From Calditrichota bacterium (GTDB taxonomy: Bacteria > Electryoneota > RPQS01): a stretch of 64,000 nucleotides of DNA. Below the pieces are notes generated by a model. It was not told the origin of the DNA. It did no database searches and was given only the letters and a program-made list of their open reading frames with translations. The position numbers and the translations under genes were made by a program. Where the stretch lies: the NCBI GenBank assembly GCA_020637445.1, contig JACJVZ010000002.1, forward strand, positions 620,001 to 684,000. Reading direction: 5' to 3'. Shown here piece after piece: positions 1 through 8,292 of the stretch (positions are counted from its first letter, which is position 1; each line of letters begins with the position of its first letter).

Positions 1-484
1 TCGAGTATGCAGGCGTAAGATACGTGCCTACTTCAGTCGGCTCCGCGGGATTTGAAACATCGATCACTCGAAGGCCGTCCCATCCGTCCGCAATATAACA
101 GTAATCTCCGACCACCGCAACGCTGTGCGTGGCGCCGGGAGTATCGTAACTGCCAAGTTCCGCGGGTTCAGCAGGATTGCTCACGTCGATGATTCTTAGT
201 CCTCCCGCGTCATCCGCTTCGTAAACCAAGTTTCCACTCAGAATCACATCGCGCGCATGTCCGCCCGTATCAGAGTTGCCGAGAACTACCGGATTGGAGG
301 GATCGGACAAATCCAGAATAAAAAGCCCATCACCGCCGCCGCCAACGTAAGCCATCGTGCCGTTCATGTCCACCGAAGTCGTAACCCCGACATTTGTAAC
401 TCGACCTAAAAGGGAAACATTAAGGCTGTCTTGGCCCAGTACGATAACCGGAATGAACAAAAGTAAGCAAAGTAGTTTAGTCAT
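1..484 (-). CDS. LVIVD-repeat secreted protein, C-terminal part missing (runs off window)
   Basis: The reading frame starts at an ATG (484-482) preceded by AAGGA six bases upstream and stays open to the window edge, so only the first 161 residues are visible. Residues 1-18 are a signal peptide ending in VLGQ. It is followed by repeats of about 40 residues containing LRIIDVSNPAEP and similar, the mark of the LVIVD family, which is predicted to form a beta-propeller outside the cytoplasm. It is a clear paralogue of the next gene (712-1977), with the same repeat wording and the same direction. Function is unknown; LVIVD proteins are usually surface or secreted proteins. The missing end may carry a sorting domain like that of its paralogue. 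Confidence 0.8.
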   Translation of the reverse strand, partial: MTKLLCLLLFIPVIVLGQDSLNVSLLGRVTNVGVTTSVDMNGTMAYVGGGGDGLFILDLSDPSNPVVLGNSDTGGHARDVILSGNLVYEADDAGGLRIIDVSNPAEPAELGSYDTPGATHSVAVVGDYCYIADGWDGLRVIDVSNPAEPTEVGTYLTPAYS

Positions 485-517
485 AACTAATCCTTCAGAA
501 TAAAACAAAATTTTCAC

Positions 518-546
518 AAGATAGCTCATTTCACCGGTTTGGTCAA
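518..546 (-). promoter_or_regulatory. sigma-70-type promoter for the LVIVD gene at 1-484
   Basis: On the minus strand TTGACC (546-541) and TATCTT (523-518) are separated by exactly 17 bases, and the start codon lies about 34 bases downstream. The same TTGACC with 17-bp spacing occurs before both protease genes. Confidence 0.5.
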
Positions 547-584
547 TATTTGCGCAGCATAAATTCAAATTGGTTCATTGAGCC

Positions 585-615
585 AAGAAAAAGAGCGGCC
601 ATCAAGCGGCCGCTC
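585..615 (-). terminator. Rho-independent terminator after the LVIVD gene at 712-1977
   Basis: Minus-strand stem GAGCGGCC/GGCCGCTC (8 bp, 7-base loop) is followed by TTTTTCTT. It lies about 100 bases downstream of the stop codon. Confidence 0.75.
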
Positions 616-627
616 CGATTCAGATTT

Positions 628-697
628 TCCTCCCGGTCTTCCGGGGGGACAAAGGGGGACAAACTTCTTGTCGCGGCGGCAGGTGTCTTCACCTGCC
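628..697. repeat. Degenerate lone copy of the G-run hairpin repeat plus an adjacent palindrome
   Basis: Positions 628-659 read TCCTCCC, a short loop, then GGGGGGACAAAGGGGGA. This is the same plan as the repeats that flank the two DUF559 genes (25531-25965 and 34283-34762), but here without a nuclease gene. Positions 678-697 form a separate perfect 8-bp hairpin, GGCAGGTG TCTT CACCTGCC. Both lie between the stop codon of the gene at 712 and its terminator. Confidence 0.5.
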
Positions 698-711
698 CCG
701 CTATCGAGAAT

Positions 712-1977
712 TCACTTCAGCAGCACCGCCTTTTGCACCGAGTTGTAGTCCGGCGTTTCGAGTTTGACGAAGTAAATGCCGCTCGAGAGATTGTTCCCGT
801 CGAACGCCATCTGATACGTTCCGGCCGAAAGTCTTCCGTCGAACAAAGTGTTTGCTACTCTTCCGAGCACGTCATAAACAACGAGCTTGCCCGTCACTTC
901 ATGCGGCAAATCAAACACGATGTTCGCCGTGTTGTTGAACGGATTGGGGTAGATGGGGTGGAGGGAGAAGGTAAGAACAAGCGGTTCGAACCCCATGATT
1001 GGCAGAAAATGTGAAACGTCGAGTATCGTAAAATTGGCGAAGTCCGTATCGCCCCAGATCGATGCAATCACATAGTTGCCATACACAGTAACTCCAATCG
1101 GCCAGCCGACCGTATTGCCGACGTAATAGCCAACTTCGACGGGATTCGACGGATCAAACAACTCCACGACTCGCACACCTTGTCCGCCAATGAAGGCATA
1201 GCCATCTTTGAAATCAACACTGACGTTCATTCCCGGCAGTGCAAGAAATGATACTTCTGTCGGATGCTCACCATCTGATATGCCCACGATGCGAAGGCCG
1301 CCGCCGTCGGCAAGATAGGCCATATCCTCTTCAACATGAATGTCGCGCGTTTGTCCGGGAGTATCAAAAGATCCGATTTCTTCCGGCTCTGCAGGATTGC
1401 TCACGTCAATGATTCGCATGCCGCCCTCAGTATCCGAGACGTAGGCGATGTTGTTTTCTACAACAACATCCCACGCGCTGCCCGGCGTATCAAAACTGCT
1501 GACAAACTCCGGCGATGATGGATTTGAAATGTCGATAATCCAAAGTCCACTGTCTTGAAACGCCACGTATGCATAATCTCCCGAGACATCCAAACCGCTT
1601 GCATAAATGAACTGAGCATCGCCGTCTGGTCCGTGAAACGTGGACAGCAAAGTTGGCGACTCCGGATTGTGTACTTCATATATGACAAGTCCGCGAAACC
1701 ACGTTGCCAAGTAGGCTATGCCGTCCCGGACAACCAATTCCATCGAGCCGCTGCTGCTGTCAAACCGCGCGTTGCTAAGAATCGGCGAGCTCGGATCATG
1801 AATCGTAAAAAGCTCGATACCGCAATCTTGGGCACAAACGAAGGCATAGTTGTCGAGAACCGTCACATTCTCCGGCGAGCAGACTGTTCCGTTCCATCCC
1901 ACCCTTGTAATATTGATACTATCCTGTGCAAACGTGAAGAGTGGCAAACAAAGCAAGGCAATCCAAAGCGTGGGCAT
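712..1977 (-). CDS. LVIVD-repeat protein with type IX sorting domain
   Basis: This 421-residue secreted protein has a signal peptide (residues 1-17, ending in FAQ). About seven LVIVD-type repeats follow, each carrying the core I(I)DISNP or VDVSNP, likely one propeller. The last 85 residues are a sorting domain: YPNPFNNT, VYDVLGR, SSGIYFVKL and a final LLK. In FCB bacteria such domains direct outer-membrane translocation and surface attachment. It is a tandem paralogue of the partial gene at 1-484. A GGAGG lies eight bases before the ATG. Binding partner or substrate is unknown. Confidence 0.85.
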   Translation of the reverse strand: MPTLWIALLCLPLFTFAQDSINITRVGWNGTVCSPENVTVLDNYAFVCAQDCGIELFTIHDPSSPILSNARFDSSSGSMELVVRDGIAYLATWFRGLVIYEVHNPESPTLLSTFHGPDGDAQFIYASGLDVSGDYAYVAFQDSGLWIIDISNPSSPEFVSSFDTPGSAWDVVVENNIAYVSDTEGGMRIIDVSNPAEPEEIGSFDTPGQTRDIHVEEDMAYLADGGGLRIVGISDGEHPTEVSFLALPGMNVSVDFKDGYAFIGGQGVRVVELFDPSNPVEVGYYVGNTVGWPIGVTVYGNYVIASIWGDTDFANFTILDVSHFLPIMGFEPLVLTFSLHPIYPNPFNNTANIVFDLPHEVTGKLVVYDVLGRVANTLFDGRLSAGTYQMAFDGNNLSSGIYFVKLETPDYNSVQKAVLLK

Positions 1978-2076
1978 GGCCGATTCCTCCGTTCAGTTTG
2001 TCCGAGACCTACCGTCAATATACCTCCGAAATCCCCGAAAGTCAACCTATCCATACTTCTTCAGGAAACCCCCACC

Positions 2077-3366
2077 ATGTTCTCCTTCCTCCGCAAAAAA
2101 AGTCAAAACCTGCCTGCGCGAATTTCCACGATGCGCACGACAAATCAACAACCCGTGGTCATTCCCAGCGAGCGACCCGATCCGCCGCGCAACGTGACGG
2201 GAAATCTCTTTTCCGCGACGCTCGACGGCAACGAATTCGTTTGGACCGGAACCAACCGGAGTGAGTTCTACCGCTACCTGCGCGATCACGTGCCGATTAT
2301 TTCGTCCGCCGTGTGGGCGTGGGTGCATCTGTGCGCGACGCCGCAAAGCTATGCGCTGTCCGGAAGCGAAACAGAAAAACGCAGCGCCGAAAAAATTCTC
2401 GATGCACTGGACAAACGCATGTTGGAAAATCCGCTCGTGCGACGCAGCGGGCTTGCGCATCTGACCGAACAGTTTTTTCTCGAGCTGTTCACCACGGGAA
2501 GATTTTGCGGTGAAATTATTCCGTTGCCCGACGGAAAAGGGATCGATTACTTTCACACAATTGACGCCGATCTCGTGCAATGGGAGCGCGACGGGCGATG
2601 GAAAGCGTTTTTGGAAGACGACAAGGGTAAGAAACTCTATCTGAATCCGCAACGGTTCTTCTTTGCGTCACTCGGTGCGGACGTCTCAAATCCGCGCGGC
2701 ATCGAACCGCTCGCTTCCATTCCGTTCGTCGCGCAAATTCAAGAAGCGATGCTCTCCGACATGGCCCGCAGCGCGCGCATGGCCGGAACACCGCGATTGC
2801 AAATCAAAGTGAAACCGCCGAAAGCCTTTCAACACGAGACCGACAAGGAATATCAAAACCGCGCCAACCGCTATTTTGACGACACGGTGTCGCAATTTCG
2901 CCAGCTTGATCCCGACGACAATATCTTCACTTGGGACGACGTGGAAATCACGATGATCGGCGGCGACAGCAACCGCAATTTTACGTGGCGGCTGAACCGC
3001 GAGCAAGTCATCGAAGATGTCGTCACGGGACTCAGACTTTATCCGTGGGTCGTCGGACGCTCGCACGGCACCACGAAAAACTGGGTCGAAGCGCAATTCA
3101 ATCTCTTAATGCAAATCGTCGACTCCGTGCAAAATCTCGGCGCGTCGCTGGGAAACTTTCTGCGCAACACCGAGCTTGCCATGCAAGGCAACCTCTGCAA
3201 ATCCGAACACATTTTTGAACCCAACCAAGATCCGTTTCAATTGACGAGAATGCAAGCCCGCAACATTGAGTTCGACACAGTTGACAAGAAAGTCAAGCGC
3301 GGCTATATCTCGAAAGACGACGGGGCGAGAGAGTTGGGATATGCGAAAGCGTTTGACAATGCTTAA
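2077..3366 (+). CDS. Phage portal protein (isolated)
   Basis: The 429-residue product resembles tailed-phage portal proteins, the dodecameric ring through which DNA enters the capsid. Supporting stretches are a central segment following RGIEPLASIPFV, the GRSHGTTKNWVEAQFN region, a long helical NLLMQIVDSVQNLGASLGNF segment, and the C-terminal RGYISKDDGARELGY, which matches the usual portal ending. The start is the ATG after AGGA (10-base spacing); the frame is open much further upstream but without portal-like sequence. It is the only plus-strand gene among secreted-protein genes and has its own terminator. No terminase, capsid or tail gene is adjacent; a prohead-protease-like gene lies 12 kb downstream in the same direction. 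Length and frame are intact. The family call is from sequence character, not a search. Confidence 0.7.
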   Translation: MFSFLRKKSQNLPARISTMRTTNQQPVVIPSERPDPPRNVTGNLFSATLDGNEFVWTGTNRSEFYRYLRDHVPIISSAVWAWVHLCATPQSYALSGSETEKRSAEKILDALDKRMLENPLVRRSGLAHLTEQFFLELFTTGRFCGEIIPLPDGKGIDYFHTIDADLVQWERDGRWKAFLEDDKGKKLYLNPQRFFFASLGADVSNPRGIEPLASIPFVAQIQEAMLSDMARSARMAGTPRLQIKVKPPKAFQHETDKEYQNRANRYFDDTVSQFRQLDPDDNIFTWDDVEITMIGGDSNRNFTWRLNREQVIEDVVTGLRLYPWVVGRSHGTTKNWVEAQFNLLMQIVDSVQNLGASLGNFLRNTELAMQGNLCKSEHIFEPNQDPFQLTRMQARNIEFDTVDKKVKRGYISKDDGARELGYAKAFDNA

Positions 3367-3413
3367 CGTTCGGGGCGCCCGCAGCGGGTGCCGCCGCAGG
3401 AAAAGCAACAACA

Positions 3414-3441
3414 AAAAGGCGCCGCATGCGCGACGCCTTTT
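3414..3441. terminator. Bidirectional terminator between the portal gene and a convergent gene
   Basis: The stem AAAAGGCG/CGCCTTTT with a 12-base loop gives a T run on both strands. It separates the plus-strand portal gene from the minus-strand gene ending at 3464. Confidence 0.7.
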
Positions 3442-3463
3442 CGAATAGACTTGCAAAGTCTCT

Positions 3464-5974
3464 TTACGGACAGTTCTGAATCACGACATAATTTCTGTAG
3501 TCGCTGCTGACGTTCGTGTCTGTCCAGAGAGCTTGGCCTGCCGCATAAACTTGCGAAGAACGCAACGTCCATTGCGGATCGCCGCCGCGCGGATCGCCGT
3601 CGTTGTTGGGAATGTCCGAACTGTAAATTTCATACGTGCCGCCGGCCGAGATGAAACGAATTTCTGCCTCAGAGGACGTATTCCAGTGAATCGTCACATT
3701 GTCAGGCGGCAAACAAGGAGCGTCGCATGTGACCGACACGTTCATGTCGCCGCAATTGCTGTTGGCAAAGGAAACATGCAAGTAGTACGTGCCCGGATTC
3801 AGTAAAACGGTACCCGTTTCTTCCCAAATCTGTCCGGTCGGTTGTTCGGCGTAGTAATTCTGATCCTGCGCATAGACACACGTCGTGCGCGGCAATTCGC
3901 AATCCGTGAAGATCGAGAACTGCACGTCACTCTGCTGCGCGTCGTCGGCGACGTGAACCGTGTAGTTCGCCGCCGAAGAAACATCCAATCGATAGAACTT
4001 CTGCGGTCCCGTATACCCGCCAATACCGCTGTTGCCGTTGCGGTACGTCTGACAAATCGGCGAAGAACAGCCGTCACAAGTATTGACCACGACCGGAGTG
4101 CCGCACGCAATGGGTGACGCCGTTTCGCAGGCGACGGGATCACATGCGTCTTGAGGGGCGGGCTGTGGCTCGGAAATCAGCAAATACGGTCCCGTGTAAC
4201 AAGAACCCAGTCCCGCGACTTTAACGCCTTGCACTTCCGGTCCGCAGCCGATTACCCAACTGCAATTCGTACACGGATCCGCGACGCCGCAGTAGAAGGC
4301 GTTGACGTATGAGATGCCGAGATCGCCGCTTCCCGGTGAGCAGTTCGGACCGGCTTCGATTCGCACGAGACTCCATTCGTCCTCATTGGCCACGACGTAA
4401 AAGAAGTCTTCGTCACAGGGATCGCAAATGATACCCGCAATCGTGTCGCCCGGGAAAAGTGTGTCTACGTCGAATTGCAGCGGCGAGCATGAGTTGTTCG
4501 GTTCATTCTCGACGATGGGATAGTCGCACAGATCGCCGGAGTTGCAGGACTGAACACTCGTTTCGGTGATGTCAAGCGTAAACGGGCCTTCCGAATAACT
4601 CCAAGCGCCGTCCACCACAATACAATATTCGTGTCCGACTTCAAACTCCACGCAATACATTGCAGCGTTCGAATAGTAGTTGTCGGTAAACGTGTAGCAC
4701 GCGTGAATTCCGCACGGACCGAATTGCGCAAACGTGTCTCCGTCGCGGAAGATATACAAATTCGATTCGAATTCCGTGCTGCCGCAAGTCAAGATATCGG
4801 CCAGATGAGTGTGGGTTGGAGTGTAGCTGAAAACGATGTCCGGTGCGCCGAGGTCGTATTGACAAAAATCGTAATCGTTGGTCATGCCCGCCGTCGACCC
4901 GCTGTAGTGATAGGGTAACGAGTTTACGCTGATCGCGTCCGCGCAGGTTTCGCCGCTTCCGTTTGACGTAGAACATGTGTCGTAGCTGCAGCCGCCGCCT
5001 TCGTAGATGTTCAAAGTGTATTGGCCGTTGCCGCCGCACTCGTGGCCGTCCACGAAGATGTAATATTGGTAGCCCGCGTACACAAACACGCCGGAAATAC
5101 AACTGTTGCCGCCCGAGTTGACGTCCGCGCATTCATATAAATAGCGATCTACGCAATCCGTTCCCGATTCGTCAATCTCCACGTGCGGTTGAAATTCGCT
5201 CGACGCCACCGAGATTCCGAGAAACATGTCCGTCGCAGGAGAAAATTCGTACACGACGTCTTTCTCGCCGCACGCAAGAGTGTTGCAATCCGGAAAGTAG
5301 TCGTCCGCGTAGTCATTCGTATTCCGCGTATCACAATAGGGTATCTGACCAACCGGGAGCGCCGTCTCACACGTTTCTCCCGACGCGCTGCCGCACACAG
5401 AATTTGGGCACGACGCGCCGGGCACGACGTGCAATGTGTAATCTCCCGACTCTCCGAATTCTCCGTCCACCACAATGTAATAGGTGTATCCGGAGTAAAT
5501 CCAAACATCTTCGATACAGCTTTGAGGCGAGCCGCCGCTGGAGGCGCAATCATAGCTGAAATATGAGTTACAGTCTACATCCGACTCGTAAAGTGCGACG
5601 TGCGTCGCATAGCTGGAGCTGTTCAGTGAAATAGAAATTGCCCGGTCAATCGGCGGAGAATATTCGTACACGACATCCGGCGCAGAGAAGGTCGCCGCAC
5701 AGTCTTCGGGAAAATCATTCAGATAGCCCACTGTGGTTCCCGTGTCGCAAAAAGGCAAAGTAGTAATCACGGCCGCATCACAAGACTGTTCGCCGCCTTG
5801 GTCCAAACGTCCGCCCGTGTGATCACGCCGGTTGTCGCCGGTTTCCGGATGCTCGGATTGGGTTACGATTTTCCTTGTGCCATCCGGCAAAGTGCGAATT
5901 TGCTTCGAGACTGGCGGAGTGTTTGCCCACACCAGCGAAAGAGTAAACAAAATTCCAAGAATCAGACGTGCCAT
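3464..5974 (-). CDS. Large secreted Cys-rich protein with PPC-like repeats
   Basis: The 836-residue product starts at an ATG with GAGGG five bases upstream; an upstream GTG start would add 11 residues. It has a signal peptide (about residues 1-18) and then about five domains of 120-140 residues that resemble bacterial pre-peptidase C-terminal (PPC) domains. Each has a line like LPFCDTGTT, a DVVYEYSP strand and a YYIVVDG strand. The end is an Ig-like module starting at LPPDNVTIHW, also seen in the proteases at 9540 and 13124 and in the protein at 18194. Cys residues are frequent and paired, suggesting disulfides formed in the periplasm. No catalytic domain and no canonical sorting domain are visible. 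Probably a surface or extracellular structural or adhesive protein. Confidence 0.75.
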   Translation of the reverse strand: MARLILGILFTLSLVWANTPPVSKQIRTLPDGTRKIVTQSEHPETGDNRRDHTGGRLDQGGEQSCDAAVITTLPFCDTGTTVGYLNDFPEDCAATFSAPDVVYEYSPPIDRAISISLNSSSYATHVALYESDVDCNSYFSYDCASSGGSPQSCIEDVWIYSGYTYYIVVDGEFGESGDYTLHVVPGASCPNSVCGSASGETCETALPVGQIPYCDTRNTNDYADDYFPDCNTLACGEKDVVYEFSPATDMFLGISVASSEFQPHVEIDESGTDCVDRYLYECADVNSGGNSCISGVFVYAGYQYYIFVDGHECGGNGQYTLNIYEGGGCSYDTCSTSNGSGETCADAISVNSLPYHYSGSTAGMTNDYDFCQYDLGAPDIVFSYTPTHTHLADILTCGSTEFESNLYIFRDGDTFAQFGPCGIHACYTFTDNYYSNAAMYCVEFEVGHEYCIVVDGAWSYSEGPFTLDITETSVQSCNSGDLCDYPIVENEPNNSCSPLQFDVDTLFPGDTIAGIICDPCDEDFFYVVANEDEWSLVRIEAGPNCSPGSGDLGISYVNAFYCGVADPCTNCSWVIGCGPEVQGVKVAGLGSCYTGPYLLISEPQPAPQDACDPVACETASPIACGTPVVVNTCDGCSSPICQTYRNGNSGIGGYTGPQKFYRLDVSSAANYTVHVADDAQQSDVQFSIFTDCELPRTTCVYAQDQNYYAEQPTGQIWEETGTVLLNPGTYYLHVSFANSNCGDMNVSVTCDAPCLPPDNVTIHWNTSSEAEIRFISAGGTYEIYSSDIPNNDGDPRGGDPQWTLRSSQVYAAGQALWTDTNVSSDYRNYVVIQNCP

Positions 5975-6010
5975 GCTTGCCCTCAACAGTCTTTTAGTCA
6001 AACGCACAAA

Positions 6011-6030
6011 GTCGCACCTTGTGGTGCGAC
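6011..6030 (-). promoter_or_regulatory. Perfect stem-loop in the leader of the gene at 3464-5974
   Basis: GTCGCACC and GGTGCGAC pair over 8 bp around a 4-base loop. If the promoter at 6073-6101 is used, the hairpin lies inside the roughly 90-base leader, 37-56 bases before the ATG. It could be regulatory or a leftover of a terminator. Confidence 0.35.
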
Positions 6031-6072
6031 CCGACCTTCTTGTTTCCCATCACCGCTATTTTCGGATATTTA

Positions 6073-6101
6073 AATATAAATCACGATTCTTCATCAGTCA
6101 A
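6073..6101 (-). promoter_or_regulatory. sigma-70-type promoter
   Basis: Minus-strand TTGACT (6101-6096), 17-base spacer, TATATT (6078-6073). It faces the gene starting at 5974. Confidence 0.6.
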
Positions 6102-6158
6102 GGCATTTGTCGATATTTGTCAACATGGCCATTTGTTTGCGCATAATTGTAACTCTTT

Positions 6159-6191
6159 GAAAATAAACAGCCCGACCAAAGGCCGGGCTGT
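6159..6191 (-). terminator. Rho-independent terminator after the lipoprotein gene
   Basis: Minus-strand stem ACAGCCCG/CGGGCTGT (9-base loop) followed by TTATTTTC, 21 bases after the stop codon at 6212. Confidence 0.75.
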
Positions 6192-6211
6192 CTTAGCGAT
6201 CCTTGTGTGGG

Positions 6212-6823
6212 TCATCTGCCGTTTCGACTCGCAATGATGTAACGGGAGAAATGATTGGTCTCGACTGTTAGCCAAAGGTTAAGAAAACCCCAACTGTAGT
6301 CGGCAAGCTCGGTCGTGCCGTCTTCGTGAACATAAAATGCTGCGATGTCATTTGGATTTAGCGGAACGTCGCTGAAACGAACTTGCGGCAAGAGCCACGT
6401 TAACTCCACATTGCTGTTGAATTGAAAAGGACTCGGATACAGATCCACGACAGCCTGACACGAGTTAGGCATCACCATCGTGATCGTCTGGTCGTGCGGA
6501 AGATCGCGGCCCTGCACGACGAGTCTCGTCAAATCGAGAATACTCAGAACATTCGAAAACGAAAAGCGGCGGCACAATTGACTAACCACTACCGAGTCGC
6601 AATCGTCCAGCGCATTGGCGGAACTCAACAACTGATAGCCTTCGGGCAGTTGAATGTTCTGCAACTCAATCGGAGTATGCGGAATTCCCATCGCAATTTC
6701 CGACGACTCGGAAACAGGCGGCGCTACCGGTGAAATGTCAGAGCAGGAAATTGCGAACAGAGCAAACAAAGAGAACAAAAAGGGAAGTGATCTGCGGCTG
6801 CGGGTCATCAAAGTCGTCAACAT
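6212..6823 (-). CDS. Lipoprotein with ZU5-like C-terminal domain
   Basis: The start is the ATG with AAGGA five bases upstream, giving 203 residues; an in-frame ATG two codons earlier overlaps this ribosome site. Residues 1-27 form a lipoprotein signal with lipobox FAISC. After a short Pro-rich linker, the C-terminal half (VDLYPSPF, WLLPQVRF, AAFYVHEDGTTELADY, NHFSRYIIA) resembles ZU5-like domains of FCB secreted proteins, which typically end in HFSRYAVA. It stands alone between two terminators, with the shared 31-base motif at 6955-6985 upstream. Function is unknown. Confidence 0.7.
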   Translation of the reverse strand: MLTTLMTRSRRSLPFLFSLFALFAISCSDISPVAPPVSESSEIAMGIPHTPIELQNIQLPEGYQLLSSANALDDCDSVVVSQLCRRFSFSNVLSILDLTRLVVQGRDLPHDQTITMVMPNSCQAVVDLYPSPFQFNSNVELTWLLPQVRFSDVPLNPNDIAAFYVHEDGTTELADYSWGFLNLWLTVETNHFSRYIIASRNGR

Positions 6824-6954
6824 GTGCATCCTTGGGAAAGTTGGTTCATCGTTGTCTTCAAGCAACGCAACACCTATGCCGAGTGTGGTAAGTATATTTA
6901 GATATTGGAAGTCATATTTTCATGTCCCTTTCATTGCACTATGATGCTATGTTT

Positions 6955-6985
6955 CGTGGTGCAAATGAGCGAGTCAAATGAACCA
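6955..6985 (-). promoter_or_regulatory. Shared 31-base upstream motif, copy 1
   Basis: On the minus strand this reads TGGTTCATTTGAC, six variable bases, then ATTTGCACCACG. The same 12+6+13 layout recurs at 18028-18058. Both copies precede a minus-strand gene (the lipoprotein at 6823 and the pseudopilin at 17890), by about 130-140 bases. The TTGAC could be a -35 element; otherwise this is an operator-like site. Confidence 0.4.
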
Positions 6986-7002
6986 CAGTCGAACAAATAA
7001 AC

Positions 7003-7032
7003 AAAACGGACTGCGTTGCGGCAGTCCGTTTT
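7003..7032 (-). terminator. Terminator after the operon 9351-7082
   Basis: A perfect 12-bp stem AAAACGGACTGC/GCAGTCCGTTTT with a 6-base loop lies 50 bases after the stop codon at 7082. T runs are present on both strands. Confidence 0.8.
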
Positions 7033-7081
7033 CGGAAACTTGTTTATTGCGCGGCCGTGCCAAAGAGTCGCCCTGTGTTTT

Positions 7082-8284
7082 CTACTTTGAGTGCTGCTTC
7101 CGCAAATCGGGCAGGCGAAACATGTTTTGCGCGCCGGGCTGAAGTTCAAAGGTGACGTTGTAGTACGCTTCCGGCAACGTGTTAACAATTCCGGCATCGG
7201 TGTAGGTGGCTTCCGTCGTGGAGCCAATCGGCGAGAACCCGCTGCCCGATACCGCAGAACGATTCACTGTGAAAGAGTGCGGCTCGGGAGAGTCTGTCCA
7301 ACTTAGCACCACGTCATTGCCCGAAGTTTGAATCACGAGCAGCGGGCCGACCGAAATCGTATCAAGTTCGACGTTGCTCCATTGTCCCGCATCGTCGCGT
7401 ACGCGAATTCCGAGCAGGTGAATTCCCATGGGAATACTGTCGGTCAAATCGACGTAGGCAGTCTCAGTCAGTTCGTCCCAAGTTCCGTCAGACGGCAGAA
7501 GTGCAATTCCGTTGCCTTCGCCGGGATCGACATTGATCCAGCATTCCGCTCCGGCGATGTAGCCTTCGTTGGAATTCGAAGTGCCGGGAATCACGAAGAA
7601 ATTTCGGCAGTCGGGTGAACTCCACACGCCGTGAGTGTCTTGAAAACGAATGCACGCTGCGTGAACTCCATAGCCGATGGAATTTGCCGCAATCGAGGCC
7701 GTCAACGATGTTTGCGAGTCGTCGGTGACGTCGAAATAGAGCGGAGTCTGCGCGTCGATTTGCACTTCAGCCTGCACAATCAGCAAGCTGTCGTCAACGG
7801 GCGGCGCAAACTTGTACACCCATTCACTCTGCGCCTGTCCCCATTCGCCGTTCTGATGACGCGCACGAACGTTCAGAACATGCAAGCCGTAGGACAGTGA
7901 AGCAACCGGAATGCTGCGGATCAATTGCGCGGTCGCCGCGTCCGGCACGTCGTAAACCGCGCGCGTGCCGTCGTCAAACCAAACTTCGAATTCGGCGACG
8001 ACCCGTTCTTGATAATTTTCAGACGCGAATTTGTACACCCATTCGCCCGCGACTTCGCCCCAGCCCGTCGAATCATCCAGAGCGCGAATGTAGAGAGTAT
8101 GAAGTCCATTCGAGAGCGCGGCGATGGAAATACTCTGAACGACTTGCGGTTGTGCGCCGGGAACAACTGTCAGCGCGACACCGCCGCCCGGCGGAGCGGG
8201 AGTGTCCCAGGAATACTCAAGAGATGTAATCGTGTTCGCGAACAGTTGCGTGGCCGCGAAGACGATCAAGAGAATGTATTTCAT
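7082..8284 (-). CDS. Secreted repeat protein, unknown function
   Basis: The 400-residue product has a signal peptide (residues 1-16, ending in LFA). It carries four tandem repeats of roughly 75-90 residues, each with the pattern GLHTLYIRALD, GLHVLNVRARHQNGEWG or GIHLLGIRVRD followed by W. Each looks like an Ig/Fn3-type beta unit. The last 85 residues are a fibronectin-like module (VVLSWTDSPEPHSFTVNRS). There is no canonical sorting domain and no catalytic motif. It begins eight bases after the stop of the beta-helix gene at 8293, so the two are probably cotranscribed. Confidence 0.7.
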   Translation of the reverse strand: MKYILLIVFAATQLFANTITSLEYSWDTPAPPGGGVALTVVPGAQPQVVQSISIAALSNGLHTLYIRALDDSTGWGEVAGEWVYKFASENYQERVVAEFEVWFDDGTRAVYDVPDAATAQLIRSIPVASLSYGLHVLNVRARHQNGEWGQAQSEWVYKFAPPVDDSLLIVQAEVQIDAQTPLYFDVTDDSQTSLTASIAANSIGYGVHAACIRFQDTHGVWSSPDCRNFFVIPGTSNSNEGYIAGAECWINVDPGEGNGIALLPSDGTWDELTETAYVDLTDSIPMGIHLLGIRVRDDAGQWSNVELDTISVGPLLVIQTSGNDVVLSWTDSPEPHSFTVNRSAVSGSGFSPIGSTTEATYTDAGIVNTLPEAYYNVTFELQPGAQNMFRLPDLRKQHSK

Positions 8285-8292
8285 AGGCCGGC

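Noticed and set aside
1555..2076. A 174-residue N-terminal extension of the portal protein
   Set aside because: The open frame runs antisense through the LVIVD gene, shows no portal likeness, and a normal ATG with AGGA lies at 2077.
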